Shown here: positions 18,221-27,665 of the stretch, in pieces
Position numbering within the stretch: position 1 is the stretch's first letter
How the letters are laid out: each line of letters opens with the position of its first letter
Origin: Bacteroidota bacterium
GTDB lineage: Bacteria > Bacteroidota > Bacteroidia > Chitinophagales > Chitinophagaceae
Length of the DNA: 45,980 nucleotides
Direction of reading: 5' to 3'
NCBI GenBank assembly: GCA_013285915.1
Contig: JABDGS010000021.1
Coordinates: 1-45,980 of the forward strand
Position numbers and translations under genes: made by a program
Notes under the pieces: generated by a model
Database searches by the model: none
The model's input: the letters and a program-made list of their open reading frames with translations, nothing else
Told to the model about the DNA's origin: nothing

Positions 18221-19552
18221 ATGGAAAAAAATTTGCAAAGAAGAAGCTTTATTAAATATGCATCGCTGGCCGCTGCCGGCAGTGCGTTAACGTTTCCCTT
18301 ATTTGGCCGAAGTGTTGCACCGGGTGAGAAAGTAGTGGTAGCTGTAATGGGCACCAATGGCCGCGGGCTGGAACACATTAGGGCGCTTACAAAAATTGCC
18401 AACCTGGAGATTGCTTATATATGCGATGTGGAAGATAACGCCCTTGCAAAAGGCGTGGACCTAGTGACGAAACTTACCGGTAAAAAGCCTGCAGCGGTTA
18501 AAGATTTTAGAAAGATACTTGACAACAAAGATATTGATGCCATTACCATTGCAACACCCGACCATTGGCATACACCTGCAGCTATTATGGCCTGTGCCGC
18601 GGGCAAGCATGTTTATGTTGAAAAGCCCTGCGGCCATAACCCCGGCGAGGGTGAAATGCTTATACGCGCAGCGCGAAAATACAACCGGCATGTGCAAATG
18701 GGCAACCAGCGCCGCAGCATGCCGAACCTTATGGGTATAATGAAAGAGGTACACGACGGCCTTATTGGCAATGCCTATTTTGCGCGTGGCTGGTATGCCA
18801 ATAACCGCAAGCCCATTGGCACGGGCAAAGTAATACCCGTACCTGCCAACCTTGACTGGGATTTGTGGCAAGGCCCTGCACCGCGTGAAAATTATCGTGA
18901 TAACCTTGTGCACTACAACTGGCATTGGTTTTGGAATTGGGGCACCGGCGAAGCCTGTAACAATGGTACACACGAAATTGATTGCATGCGCTGGGCGCTT
19001 GGTGTTGACTTTGCCAGCAAGGTAGCAAGCGGCGGTGGCAGATTTACTGCACATGACGACTGGCAAACACCCGATACACAGGTTGTAACATACGAATTTG
19101 ACGGCAACAAAAGTATTAGCTGGGAAGGCAGAAGCTGCAACAATTACCCCGGCGAAGGCAGCGGGCGCGGTTTTATTATTTATGGCGATAAAGGCACATT
19201 TGTAAACAACGGGGGTGATGACTTTAAGATTTTTGATTTAGGCAATAAGCTTATAAAGGAAAGCCCGAAGGGCGAACAGGCGAATACCATCAACCCACTT
19301 GGCCCCGGCGAAACACTTGACAGCTACCACTTTCACAATTTTGTTGATGCGGTCCGGAATAATACCCCTTTAAACAGTGAGATTGCCGAAGGGCATAAAA
19401 GCGTGCTGCTTTGCCACCTTGGCAATATTAGCCAGCGGGTAGGGCGTACTATTTATTGTGACAGTAAGAACGGGGGTAAAATAATGCACGATAAAGACGC
19501 TGAAAAGTTGTGGGAAAGGGAGTATGAAAAGGGATGGGAACCGAAGGTGTGA
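18221..19552 (+). CDS. Tat-exported Gfo/Idh/MocA family oxidoreductase
   Basis: 443 residues. QRRSFIKYASLAAAG (6-20) is a twin-arginine signal. The Rossmann motif VMGTNGRG (42-49) has Thr-Asn where GxGxxG is usual. EKP at 134-136 is the family catalytic Lys motif, and NNGTHEIDCMRWALG is the substrate-domain region with the conserved His and Asp. This secreted subgroup is abundant in sugar- and glycan-degrading Bacteroidota; some members carry bound NAD(P) and act as glycoside hydrolases or epimerases (family knowledge). The substrate is unknown. It is divergent from the Nudix-type regulator, a plausible controller. Confidence 0.92.
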   Translation: MEKNLQRRSFIKYASLAAAGSALTFPLFGRSVAPGEKVVVAVMGTNGRGLEHIRALTKIANLEIAYICDVEDNALAKGVDLVTKLTGKKPAAVKDFRKILDNKDIDAITIATPDHWHTPAAIMACAAGKHVYVEKPCGHNPGEGEMLIRAARKYNRHVQMGNQRRSMPNLMGIMKEVHDGLIGNAYFARGWYANNRKPIGTGKVIPVPANLDWDLWQGPAPRENYRDNLVHYNWHWFWNWGTGEACNNGTHEIDCMRWALGVDFASKVASGGGRFTAHDDWQTPDTQVVTYEFDGNKSISWEGRSCNNYPGEGSGRGFIIYGDKGTFVNNGGDDFKIFDLGNKLIKESPKGEQANTINPLGPGETLDSYHFHNFVDAVRNNTPLNSEIAEGHKSVLLCHLGNISQRVGRTIYCDSKNGGKIMHDKDAEKLWEREYEKGWEPKV

Positions 19553-19570
19553 GCGCGGGAATCGTTCGGG

Positions 19571-19700
19571 GCCTGAATCGTCAAGCGTGAAACGTCAGAC
19601 AGCAAACGTGAAAGGCGGCAAAATCGTGAAACGGAAGAAGTGAGACGTGAGACGAAAGGGTAAATGGGCGATCATGAAACATCAAACGTGAAATGTGGAA
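19571..19700 (+). repeat. Degenerate heptamer array (CGTGAAA type)
   Basis: About 130 bases between two plus-strand genes consist of loosely repeated units such as CGTGAAA, CGTGAGA, CATGAAA and CATCAAA, mostly about 7 bases apart. It is non-coding and purine-rich. Confidence 0.65.
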
Positions 19701-19830
19701 TCACCTTATGATATGGTGGTTTGGGAGTTGAAACATTGAAAAACAGGGGGCTGATATTACGTACAACTACGCGTTATTTTAATTGGCTTTTTACGGATTT
19801 CGCTATACCTTTATAGCAATCCATACTGCT

Positions 19831-20265
19831 ATGCATGAAATAAAACTAACCGTTGATGTTACCCTGCCGGGTATGGCGGGTGGCACCACTACCGACCTTG
19901 CTACCATCCAGGAAAATATACTGGCCATTCAGAATGTTTCGAACAAAAAGATTTATACCGCTGGTGACATAAGAAATTCACGGGTTTTAGTTGTTACCAA
20001 TGTTCACCAGTTTATTTGCATCATCAATATTAAAATGCGCGAACTAAGCGGCTATATGTCGTTTATAAATTCGCGCAGCAGCGAATTTGATGCGCTTGAT
20101 ATTTTTCATATTCTATGCCCGGTAAAAGATGATTACGATACCGAGATGCAGGAAAGGTTTGTTGACCTGTACAGGCATATTAAAGACAATCAGGAGAGTT
20201 ATACGCCACAGCCCGTTTATTTTTTGGGCAAACGCAAAAAAATAGATGCCGAACTGATGTATTAG
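19831..20265 (+). CDS. Hypothetical protein
   Basis: 144 residues from the ATG at 19831 (MHEIKLTVDVTLPG). The 16-codon extension upstream looks like intergenic sequence. The N-terminal half is mixed alpha/beta (ENILAIQNVSNKKIYTAGDI, VLVVTNVHQFICIINI); the C-terminal half is acidic and helical. No signal peptide or membrane segment; probably cytosolic. I do not recognise a family. It lies just after a degenerate heptamer array and converges with the SnoaL-like gene. Confidence 0.65.
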   Translation: MHEIKLTVDVTLPGMAGGTTTDLATIQENILAIQNVSNKKIYTAGDIRNSRVLVVTNVHQFICIINIKMRELSGYMSFINSRSSEFDALDIFHILCPVKDDYDTEMQERFVDLYRHIKDNQESYTPQPVYFLGKRKKIDAELMY

Positions 20266-20324
20266 GGCTGTACAGATGATTTAAAAACTATAGCAGCCAT
20301 TAATCAAAAAATAACTGGCTTTTC

Positions 20325-20375
20325 CCAAACCAAAAAGCCCAATAAAGGCTTAAGCGTATTCTTCCTATATTGGGC
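20325..20375 (-). terminator. Possible terminator for the SnoaL-like gene
   Basis: Stem GCCCAATA/TATTGGGC (20337-20344 and 20368-20375) with a 23-base loop. On the minus strand it is followed by TTTTTGG. The large loop makes it weaker than the other terminators here. Confidence 0.4.
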
Positions 20376-20399
20376 CTGTGCAATACCCTACTCACTTCG

Positions 20400-20759
20400 T
20401 TACATAAAAAACTCTTCTGAAATTATTTTGCCGTCTTTTACTTTGTACACGCAAAGTTCAGTCATTGTTGAGCGGCCGCGGCCTTTCATTGTGGCATCCA
20501 TCGCTAACTTTGTTACAAAGCTATTGCCTGCAACCGTTGCATCTGATACTTCCACCGAGTGGATGGCCTCAACCATTTGGCCAAACTGCTCTGCTTTTTT
20601 AAACATGTTATCAAGCCCTTTGGTTTCTTTTTCAAAACCACCCATGGCTTCGGGCTCAATACTAACGGCATCGTCAGCAAATAATTCATGGTAAGCCTTT
20701 TCAAAATCGCCGGAACGGCAAATTTCTACGAGGCGATCTGCAATTTCCTGTGTAGTCAT
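20400..20759 (-). CDS. SnoaL-like (NTF2-fold) protein
   Basis: 119 residues with the NTF2/SnoaL layout: helix pair TTQEIADRLVEICRSGDFEKAYHELFADDAVSIEPE, then KGLDNMFKKAEQF and a C-terminal beta sheet ending TELCVYKVKDGKIISEEFFM. Such cone-shaped pockets hold small hydrophobic ligands; some members are enzymes (polyketide cyclase, isomerase) and many are unassigned. I see no catalytic signature. It appears monocistronic. Confidence 0.82.
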   Translation of the reverse strand: MTTQEIADRLVEICRSGDFEKAYHELFADDAVSIEPEAMGGFEKETKGLDNMFKKAEQFGQMVEAIHSVEVSDATVAGNSFVTKLAMDATMKGRGRSTMTELCVYKVKDGKIISEEFFM

Positions 20760-20852
20760 AAGTTTAATTTTTTGGAGATATAAAGCTATTATTGTTTAAC
20801 AACAGCAGTATTAAGTAATTGTTTAGCTAAGGTTATTTTTTAACTCATGGTG

Positions 20853-21641
20853 TTAGTGTGCTGCCTTTAGAAAATTGGCCAGCTCATCTATTTTATCAGT
20901 GTTAATAAAATCAACACCAAGCCGCATAAATGCAAGCCAGGCGGAAGCATTATCAGGGGCGTCCCAAAAACGGACTTTTTTGCCAGCCTTGTGCGCCTTC
21001 ATTATAGCATTTATAAGTTTATAGCTGGTAACTGAAACCTGGCCGTCATTGCCGAATGTGTGGTAATTTTTAAAATCATCACTCATCATTACTATTTTTT
21101 GCAAGGCGGCGCTGCTGTAATCTTTTGACAATATGCCGTCGAACCAAATAAAGGATGGGTAATTATTAAATGTTGAGTCCGGTGGGCGGTTACCACTTAT
21201 AACCCATTGTATGGTTTTATTGCTGATAAGCGGCGGGAACCTTTTTAGCACTGCAATAAGTGAATCAAGTGTAATAACGGCGGCAGATTTTACATCAATA
21301 AGCATTTGGAGGATTCTATGCTTATCGTTATAAGGCCGCCCCTTATTTTTTTCAACAAATGCAAGCAAGGGTTTTATATAATAATCTTCAAGGCTCCTGT
21401 TTTTCTGCAGTTCACCAATGTCGTGCGCGACAATAAGTTTACCTTTTACTAAAAAAATATCCGCTTCAATGCTGCCGAAGCCGGCATTATAGGCTTTGTA
21501 AAAAGGTGTATCCTGTTCATAATCGTTATGGGAATGTGCATTGGCAACAGTGTAGTGCTTTGGCTGGGCGGCTACATCGTTGTTCATGAAAAACAATATG
21601 CCCACAGCAATAAAATAGATAAAGCTTGTCAATATTTTCAT
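20853..21641 (-). CDS. Secreted PLC-like phosphodiesterase (AIM6-like)
   Basis: 262 residues from the ATG at 21641, which begins the signal peptide MKILTSFIYFIAVGILFF; a longer frame runs into the upstream gene. The TIM-barrel phosphodiesterase motifs are AHSHNDYEQ (His36, His38), GSIEADIFL (Glu59, Asp61) and VAHD (His73). This matches the glycerophosphodiesterase/PI-PLC superfamily, in particular the branch annotated as altered inheritance of mitochondria protein 6. It probably cleaves a phosphodiester in the periplasm; the substrate is unknown. Confidence 0.83.
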   Translation of the reverse strand: MKILTSFIYFIAVGILFFMNNDVAAQPKHYTVANAHSHNDYEQDTPFYKAYNAGFGSIEADIFLVKGKLIVAHDIGELQKNRSLEDYYIKPLLAFVEKNKGRPYNDKHRILQMLIDVKSAAVITLDSLIAVLKRFPPLISNKTIQWVISGNRPPDSTFNNYPSFIWFDGILSKDYSSAALQKIVMMSDDFKNYHTFGNDGQVSVTSYKLINAIMKAHKAGKKVRFWDAPDNASAWLAFMRLGVDFINTDKIDELANFLKAAH

Positions 21642-21666
21642 GAAAAAAGATTGTGAATTTAAGCAA

Positions 21667-22734
21667 TCAAGGGGCGCTTTGAAATTTTTGTATCCATTCA
21701 CTTATCTCCGAATTATTTAATGTCTTTTTTATAGTTATTTCAGCTTTTAGCGCCTGGAATGTTCTTCCTATTGCTAAAATTCTCGCATAAGCCGGGCTAG
21801 ATAAAATGATTACCTTGTAGCCGACAAAATCTGCGATATCTGATGGTTTACCTTCTCCCCAAATCCAGTACTTAATATAATCGCGAGTATTTACATTTAT
21901 ATTGATATCGTTTATGCTATGTTTTAAAATTCCATAGTTATTTAAATTCCACAGCCCCGTTGTCGATTTATTATTCGTTTGTTCACCTTTCCCGCTCATT
22001 ACAACAAGTGACATGCCTCTTAAGCGTCGTTTTGGTTTTAATTCACGCAGCCCCATTAATAATAATTGCAATTGAACGTTATCAACTATTCCACTCATCT
22101 CTCCTACAATACCTGTATTATTGACTGTATTGATTACCAATACAGGCTGGTTAAAAAGTACAGAAAATAATTCCGCAAACCAATAGCACGCCTCGCTAAG
22201 TTCCGTATACTCAAATATGCCCAGCAGTTGCTTTTTAGCGATTGGGATTTCTTCTGGCATTGATGAAAAAATAGCTATGCCGCACCTGTAAAATTTTTCA
22301 AGGGCATTAACGGCTTCAATTTCTTCCGGATAAAACTCTTGCCTTTCCAGACCTAAAATTTCTTTTAGTTCGTACTCATCAGCATCTTCATTTTCGGCCT
22401 TTATTATTTCAATTCTTTCCTTCAAAAATCTTAACGAAGGCTCAGCTTTTGTAAACAACTCTTTATAGAATTTCAGAAAAAAAGCAGCAAGAGTTTTAGA
22501 AGAATAGCCTTGCTCCAACAAGTTGCCGCAAATAAGAGAAGCGAGGCTTGCCCGGTCAATATCTTTTAAATAAAACAGGGGAAACAACAAATTAAGCGCC
22601 GTTTCAACTTCTTCTTTCTTTGCTTTGTTTACCCGAGCCTTAAATAATTGAATTATCTCGTCTATTTTTTCTTCCGATGAGTTTTCATCCTGAAATATTT
22701 GTACAAGTTGGTTAGAAACCGAGATAATGTTCAT
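21667..22734 (-). CDS. Protein of unknown function, 355 residues
   Basis: Start taken at the ATG at 22734 (MNIISVSNQLVQIF); an in-frame ATG five codons upstream is also possible. Residues 1-130 are all-helical with many Glu/Lys (possible coiled coil around 100-130). The C-terminal 200 residues are alpha/beta, with PVLVINTVNNTGIVGEMSG, RRLRGMSLVVMSGKG and GYKVIILSSPAYARIL. No signal peptide or membrane segment. It is more Glu/Lys/Ile/Asn-rich than its neighbours. I recognise no family. It lies 93 bases after the parC stop and 25 bases before the AIM6-like start, all on the same strand. Confidence 0.7.
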   Translation of the reverse strand: MNIISVSNQLVQIFQDENSSEEKIDEIIQLFKARVNKAKKEEVETALNLLFPLFYLKDIDRASLASLICGNLLEQGYSSKTLAAFFLKFYKELFTKAEPSLRFLKERIEIIKAENEDADEYELKEILGLERQEFYPEEIEAVNALEKFYRCGIAIFSSMPEEIPIAKKQLLGIFEYTELSEACYWFAELFSVLFNQPVLVINTVNNTGIVGEMSGIVDNVQLQLLLMGLRELKPKRRLRGMSLVVMSGKGEQTNNKSTTGLWNLNNYGILKHSINDININVNTRDYIKYWIWGEGKPSDIADFVGYKVIILSSPAYARILAIGRTFQALKAEITIKKTLNNSEISEWIQKFQSAP

Positions 22735-22827
22735 AACTAATGAAAGCAATAACCGCTTTTTGATATTATTTTATAAATACAATCAATTTTTAGCGTTGGC
22801 AGTTATTAAAATTGTTTGCAAGCAATC

Positions 22828-25341
22828 TTATTCCTGTTCAAACAAATTTTGCTGCGGACTTCCCTCCTTCTTCTCCCATTCCATTTCTATTGATTTGCTA
22901 AAGTCCATCAGCTTCGCACCTACTGCCTTCCACCCCATTATTTCTACCATTTTTGCTATTTTAAACTTTGCGCTCCTCACCTGCTGCCCCCGGCCTGTTT
23001 GCACTTTTAGTATTGGCTCTGCATCTGTTGTAACTGTTTCAAGCTTGTTGCCTTCGCCTTCTTTAATAAACATAAATTTATTATTAAGGCTTGTGGTTTC
23101 AATTTTAAAACGTTTAACATTGTACTGGCTTTTATCTGCATCAAGGTAAACGGCAGATAATATTTTCTCAGGGTCAAATTTTTCTATCAAAACTATCTTG
23201 TCCGCATCAAAGCGCTGGGTAAGTTCGGTATCGGTTATTTCATAATTGCCGTCGTTATACACCACCAGCAATTTCTCATCTTCAAAACTACCAAGGTACT
23301 GGCCTTTCTCTTCGGCGTTAAGCCTGCCGAATTTATCATCAAACCAAAGTTTTCTTCCGGCCAGCGTTGATTTACCTTTTTCTTTAAGCCGTACTGAGCG
23401 TATAGAGTGTTTGGTAACCTGGTTACCCATACTGCTGCGGCCCTTAATATCAAGCTCTTCAAAAAAGTAGTCAAACTCTTTTATACGGGCTGCGCTATTA
23501 GGGCTTAAAAGTATTTTTACTACTTCAGCCTCCCCGTTGGGGTTGGCGGTTAAATAATGCACCTTGCTTTTATCGCTGCCCTTGGTAAGGTCGTATTCCT
23601 TATCGCGTGTAATACCCGTAACATTAAAACGCTTGGCATAGCTTGTGCCGGTTTCGCCATCTACGTATATCATGTTATACGTCATGCGCTCATCATTCTT
23701 CTGAAATACTGCCGCATACAATATATCTTTACCGATAAAGGTTTTATCAGCAACGCGCACTACCTTCATTATACCACGTTTGGTAAAAGCTATTATATCA
23801 TCAAGGTCGCTGCACTCGGTTAAAAATTCATCTTTCTTCAACCCTGTGCCAATAAAGCCCTCTGCATAGTTCACGTACAATTTTGTATTGGCTATTACCA
23901 CCTGTTTTGCCTGTATGGTATCAAACAGTTTTATTTCTGTTTTGCGTTCGCGGCCCTTACCAAATTTTTTCAGCAGGTTTTCAAAGTAAGCAACGGCAAA
24001 ATCAGTAAGATGCTCAAGGTCGTGGTTAACCTGCTTTATATTGTTCTCAATATCTTTTATCTGTGCATTCAGTTCATCAATATCAAGCCTGTAAATCCTG
24101 CGCACCGGTTTTTCAGTGAGCTTTAAAATATCTTCACGCGTAATATCCCGCTTCAACCTTTTTTTAAAAGGGTTGAATGCTTTATCAATTGCCTCAATCA
24201 CCTTCTCCCATGTTTCATGCCTTTGTTCTAATTCTTTGTAAATTTTCTCTTCAAAAAATATTTTCTCCAGTGAAGTGTAATGCCATTTGTCTTCCAGTTC
24301 ACCAAGCTTTATCTCCAGTTCACGTTTTAATAAGTCTTTTGTATTGTCAACACTGGCCTTCAGCAAATCGTGTATGCTTACAAACCTGGGCTTTTGATCA
24401 GTAATAACGCAGGCATTTGGCGATATGCTTACTTCACAATCAGTAAAGGCATATAGCGCATCAATGGTAATATCCGGCGATATTCCTGGCGCCAAATCAA
24501 TCACTACCTCCACATTCTTACTGGTGTATTCAGATACCTTCTTAATTTTTATTTTGCCCTGGTCGTTGGCTTTTACAATACTGTCGCACAACTGTGCCAC
24601 GGTTACACCAAAGGGCACATCACGAATAACAAGGCTTTTTTTATCCAGTTCTTCAATATAACAGCGCACCCTTACTTTGCCGCCGCGTTTACCTTCGTTA
24701 TAATTACTTACATCAACCATACCACCGGTTTGAAAATCGGGGTACAGCTCAAATTTTTTACCACGCAGGTATTTTATAGATGCATCGCATAATTCAATAA
24801 AATTATGCGGGAGAAGTTTGGTTGATAGGCCCACTGCAATGCCTTCCCCACCTTGCGCCAACAGCAGCGGAAACTTCATTGGCAGCGTAACAGGTTCCTG
24901 TTTACGGCCATCATAACTTAACTGCCATTCAGTGGTTTTAGCATTAAAAGCTATTTCCAACGCCAGTTTCGACAGTCTTGCCTCAATATAACGCGGGGCA
25001 GCCGCATCGTCGCCGGTACGCACATCACCCCAGTTGCCCTGCGTCTCGATCAGCAGGTCTTTCTGCCCCATGTTTACCAACGCATCGCCAATACTGGCAT
25101 CACCATGCGGGTGGTACTGCATGCTTTGGCCTATAATGTTTGCCACCTTATTAAAGCGGCCATCATCCATTTCCTTCATTGCGTGCAAAATGCGGCGCTG
25201 CACTGGCTTTAAACCGTCCTCAACTGCCGGCACCGCACGCTCAAGTATTACATAGGATGCATAATCTAAAAACCAGTTACGGTACTGGCCCTGCACGCCT
25301 GAGTCATTCGTAAAGTCTAAGTCTTTGCTTTCTTTTGCCAT
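22828..25341 (-). CDS. parC: DNA topoisomerase IV subunit A
   Basis: 837 residues from the ATG at 25341 (MAKESKDLDF); upstream codons are not family-like. The breakage-reunion domain has DGLKPVQRRILHAM, the quinolone-determining stretch HPHGDASIGDALVNMGQ, and the catalytic Tyr118 in AAAPRYIEARLS. The C-terminal region holds the beta-pinwheel blades. With ParE it forms the type II topoisomerase that separates linked daughter chromosomes. The Ser normally tied to quinolone resistance in ParC is Ala82 here, the usual state in Bacteroidota ParC to my knowledge. parE is about 2.5 kb upstream on the same strand. Confidence 0.96.
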   Translation of the reverse strand: MAKESKDLDFTNDSGVQGQYRNWFLDYASYVILERAVPAVEDGLKPVQRRILHAMKEMDDGRFNKVANIIGQSMQYHPHGDASIGDALVNMGQKDLLIETQGNWGDVRTGDDAAAPRYIEARLSKLALEIAFNAKTTEWQLSYDGRKQEPVTLPMKFPLLLAQGGEGIAVGLSTKLLPHNFIELCDASIKYLRGKKFELYPDFQTGGMVDVSNYNEGKRGGKVRVRCYIEELDKKSLVIRDVPFGVTVAQLCDSIVKANDQGKIKIKKVSEYTSKNVEVVIDLAPGISPDITIDALYAFTDCEVSISPNACVITDQKPRFVSIHDLLKASVDNTKDLLKRELEIKLGELEDKWHYTSLEKIFFEEKIYKELEQRHETWEKVIEAIDKAFNPFKKRLKRDITREDILKLTEKPVRRIYRLDIDELNAQIKDIENNIKQVNHDLEHLTDFAVAYFENLLKKFGKGRERKTEIKLFDTIQAKQVVIANTKLYVNYAEGFIGTGLKKDEFLTECSDLDDIIAFTKRGIMKVVRVADKTFIGKDILYAAVFQKNDERMTYNMIYVDGETGTSYAKRFNVTGITRDKEYDLTKGSDKSKVHYLTANPNGEAEVVKILLSPNSAARIKEFDYFFEELDIKGRSSMGNQVTKHSIRSVRLKEKGKSTLAGRKLWFDDKFGRLNAEEKGQYLGSFEDEKLLVVYNDGNYEITDTELTQRFDADKIVLIEKFDPEKILSAVYLDADKSQYNVKRFKIETTSLNNKFMFIKEGEGNKLETVTTDAEPILKVQTGRGQQVRSAKFKIAKMVEIMGWKAVGAKLMDFSKSIEMEWEKKEGSPQQNLFEQE

Positions 25342-25435
25342 TTGCTTATTATAACCAAAATATAAAACCGAATCAAATAATAGTAACATTGCCGGGATTA
25401 AGCCGCATATCATTCAGTTAAGAAATTAATAAGCC

Positions 25436-25527
25436 AGGTCACAGAGTTCCACTGAGTTTTTCACGGAGTTTCACAGAGTTTTCTTTGCGAACTTTGCGTT
25501 TTTCAGCTTTGTGCTCTTTGCGGTTAA
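25436..25527. repeat. Mosaic of 10-nt motifs (CTCTGTG / CGCAAAG type), copy 1
   Basis: On the minus strand it reads as CGCAAAG/CACAAAG units followed by CTCTGTG, CTCCGTG, CTCAGTG and CTCTGTG units, each about 10 bases apart. It lies between the VOC gene and parC. A related mosaic is at 36888-37170. Confidence 0.6.
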
Positions 25528-25609
25528 AATATTCCCTTTTAACTAAATGACATAGGTCCTGGACCTTGGGCAAAAGCCCTTTAAAAAACATACATCACAT
25601 TGCTTCTCC

Positions 25610-25996
25610 CTACCCTTCATACATCTCCAAAGGCTGCCCGTTAGGATCGTAAAAAAATACAAATTTTTTTCCTGTTAACTCATCCACACGCACTTCCTGC
25701 ACATCAACATTCTTATTTTTCAAATATAAAGCCCAGCCTTCAACATCGTCAACTGCAAATGCCAGATGCCTTAAACCTTTTGCCTCAGGAAACGATGCGC
25801 GCTGCCTGTATTCGGGAAATGAAAATAATTCAATTTGATATAACCCGTTTATAGCAAGGTCGAGCTTATACGATTTCCTGGCCTCGCGATATGTTTCAGC
25901 AATTATGGTAAAGCCAAGTATCTCAGTATAAAAATGCTTGCTTAATTCGTAATTATCAGTCAGTATGGCTACGTGATGTATTTTTTTAATCTTCAT
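25610..25996 (-). CDS. VOC family (glyoxalase-like) protein
   Basis: 128 residues, two beta-alpha-beta-beta-beta modules: KKIHHVAILTDNYELSKHFY and GLRHLAFAVDDVEGWALYL, ending FFYDPNGQPLEMYEG. This resembles the YaeR/GloA2 subgroup. His near residue 7, His in RHLAF and the final Glu are the expected metal ligands. Possible roles are glyoxalase I-like or dioxygenase chemistry; unassigned. Its start overlaps the stop of the DUF4260 gene by 4 bases, so these are translationally coupled. Confidence 0.87.
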   Translation of the reverse strand: MKIKKIHHVAILTDNYELSKHFYTEILGFTIIAETYREARKSYKLDLAINGLYQIELFSFPEYRQRASFPEAKGLRHLAFAVDDVEGWALYLKNKNVDVQEVRVDELTGKKFVFFYDPNGQPLEMYEG

Positions 25997-26346
25997 TTTT
26001 TTCCTATTTCACCCAGGTGTGTGTATTTAAACCCAGCAAATGTTTTTAGTCCATAGCCACTCATCCTGTCCATACTTGAATGGCCAAATAATATCAGCCC
26101 GGTAAACTGTAACACCTCGTTTTGCCAAACCAATCCAGCAACGTATATCGCAATGGCAATAGCTTTATGATGAACTACATTGTATATAATAGCGCCCCAT
26201 TTGTTACCTGCAACGTAACCAAGCATGCTAAGGTCAGGAGTAAGAATTAACGCCGGGTACCACCACCATGCAAAGCTTAACCTGCTGAACAGGTAGATGG
26301 TTAATAAAAACATTGCCAGCTCTTCAAGCTGAATTACTTTTTTCAT
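25993..26346 (-). CDS. DUF4260 family membrane protein
   Basis: 117 residues with about four hydrophobic segments and the family stretches WWWYPALILTPDLSMLGY, NVVHHKAIAI and FGHSSMDRMSGYGLK. The HH and the D-x-S, GHSSMDR residues are conserved and could bind a ligand. Function unknown; a small inner-membrane protein. It overlaps both neighbours by 4 bases. Confidence 0.87.
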   Translation of the reverse strand: MKKVIQLEELAMFLLTIYLFSRLSFAWWWYPALILTPDLSMLGYVAGNKWGAIIYNVVHHKAIAIAIYVAGLVWQNEVLQFTGLILFGHSSMDRMSGYGLKTFAGFKYTHLGEIGKK

Positions 26347-27185
26347 AATGCATCAGTAGTTTCGGCAGCCTGCACAGGTGCACCTGCATGGCGGATAATA
26401 ATTTCCTTCCAACCCTTACTCCAATCGCCCTGCACTTCAAGCTTTCCTTCTTTTGCCATTTCACGAATGCGCCATGCCACAAATGCATCACCAGCCCTGG
26501 ACTTCATTTTGCCAAACAGCGTAGCAAACACTTTGCTTAGCTTTTGCGGTTCAGCATTGGTTGCCTGCAAAATATCTTTGTCGTAATTGTCTGCACCTTT
26601 ACCAATAATTTTTTTGCCGCCCTCCAGTAAACGTACATACGTATTATCTGCACAAATTTTCTTCCATTCATCGGGGTCAATTTCAAACTCACTTAATGTA
26701 ATAGGCCGGTTTAGCCGTTTTGCTTTTACTATTTCTTTAGGCAGAATCTCAAATATATTGGTGGGGTAAAATATGCCGCCTTTTTCATTGATAAAAGGAA
26801 GGTTATTAAGGTATAATACAAATACCCGGCCCTGGTAAGCTTTTAGCTGGCTCATCAGCCAATAATAGCCGCATACATCATGCTGGTTTTGCGCCATCCA
26901 TATCCACACAACTTCTGCGGGGTTTTCGTCAAGGGACTTCAATAAATTATGCACCGTTAGCTTGTCATCAACAATGCTAGCTTCCTCTGTATAAGGTGAA
27001 AATTCCATCACTTCTTTCCACCAATCCCTGCGCGCCTGGTAACCCTCCGGCTCATAAATATTGGCAATGGGACCAACAGCCAGTTCATCTTTTATTTGAA
27101 TAACTTCACCCTGCAGTGAATTATCTAATTCCATTGCCTTTTGCAAAGTTTCTATATCATTATATTGAAAAACTATATGTATCAT
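26343..27185 (-). CDS. DUF1835 domain protein
   Basis: 280 residues. The N-terminal DUF1835 domain has HIVFQYNDIETLQKAM and IKDELAVGPI, and a WIWMAQNQHDVCGYYWL segment. A DUF3658-type C-terminal region ends near ITLSEFEIDPDEWKK and the helical tail. Cytosolic, function unknown. It starts 30 bases after the PIN toxin stop and its own stop overlaps the DUF4260 start. Confidence 0.85.
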   Translation of the reverse strand: MIHIVFQYNDIETLQKAMELDNSLQGEVIQIKDELAVGPIANIYEPEGYQARRDWWKEVMEFSPYTEEASIVDDKLTVHNLLKSLDENPAEVVWIWMAQNQHDVCGYYWLMSQLKAYQGRVFVLYLNNLPFINEKGGIFYPTNIFEILPKEIVKAKRLNRPITLSEFEIDPDEWKKICADNTYVRLLEGGKKIIGKGADNYDKDILQATNAEPQKLSKVFATLFGKMKSRAGDAFVAWRIREMAKEGKLEVQGDWSKGWKEIIIRHAGAPVQAAETTDAL

Positions 27186-27215
27186 CAGGTGTATTAAATT
27201 TATACTTGCAGTTGG

Positions 27216-27665
27216 TTATTCCTCTATCAACAAATTTATTCCTTCGCCCTGGCAGGCTTCTGCAAAATCACTATCATGACTAACAAGATTAGGAATGTTA
27301 TGCAGCTTACATGTGGCCAAAATAATTGCGTCATTGGAAAGCAGGTTATATTTCGCCATCAGTTCAGGAACTATTGAGAATAATTTTTTATCATTCGCTA
27401 AAAAATGGCACATGTTTATAAGCCGGTACTGTTTTGAATTTTCAAAGGCTTCATTAATTTTTCCTGATTCTTTTATCGCCTGCGGTGACTTTGTTGCATT
27501 ATATGCCAGGAAGTGATATAAAAATTCACTCAGCACTACTTCATTAACATAACATTTAAAAATATCATTGGCAAGCAGTTCTGTAAATAATTTTCTTTTA
27601 TTACCCTTATTGAATTCTATTAGTATAGAAGAATCAATAAAAAAATCATTGATTGTAAACATCAT
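27216..27665 (-). CDS. PIN-domain toxin (VapC-like)
   Basis: 149 residues. PIN acidic residues are in place: Asp11 (FFIDSSILIEF), Glu47 (VVLSEFLY), Asp112 (LLSNDAIILATCK) and Asp131 or Asp133 (SHDSDFAEA). These coordinate Mg for RNA cleavage, commonly tRNA or rRNA in VapC toxins. The start overlaps the antitoxin gene by 20 bases, typical of a toxin-antitoxin operon. The pair is embedded between parE and parC. Confidence 0.9.
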   Translation of the reverse strand: MMFTINDFFIDSSILIEFNKGNKRKLFTELLANDIFKCYVNEVVLSEFLYHFLAYNATKSPQAIKESGKINEAFENSKQYRLINMCHFLANDKKLFSIVPELMAKYNLLSNDAIILATCKLHNIPNLVSHDSDFAEACQGEGINLLIEE

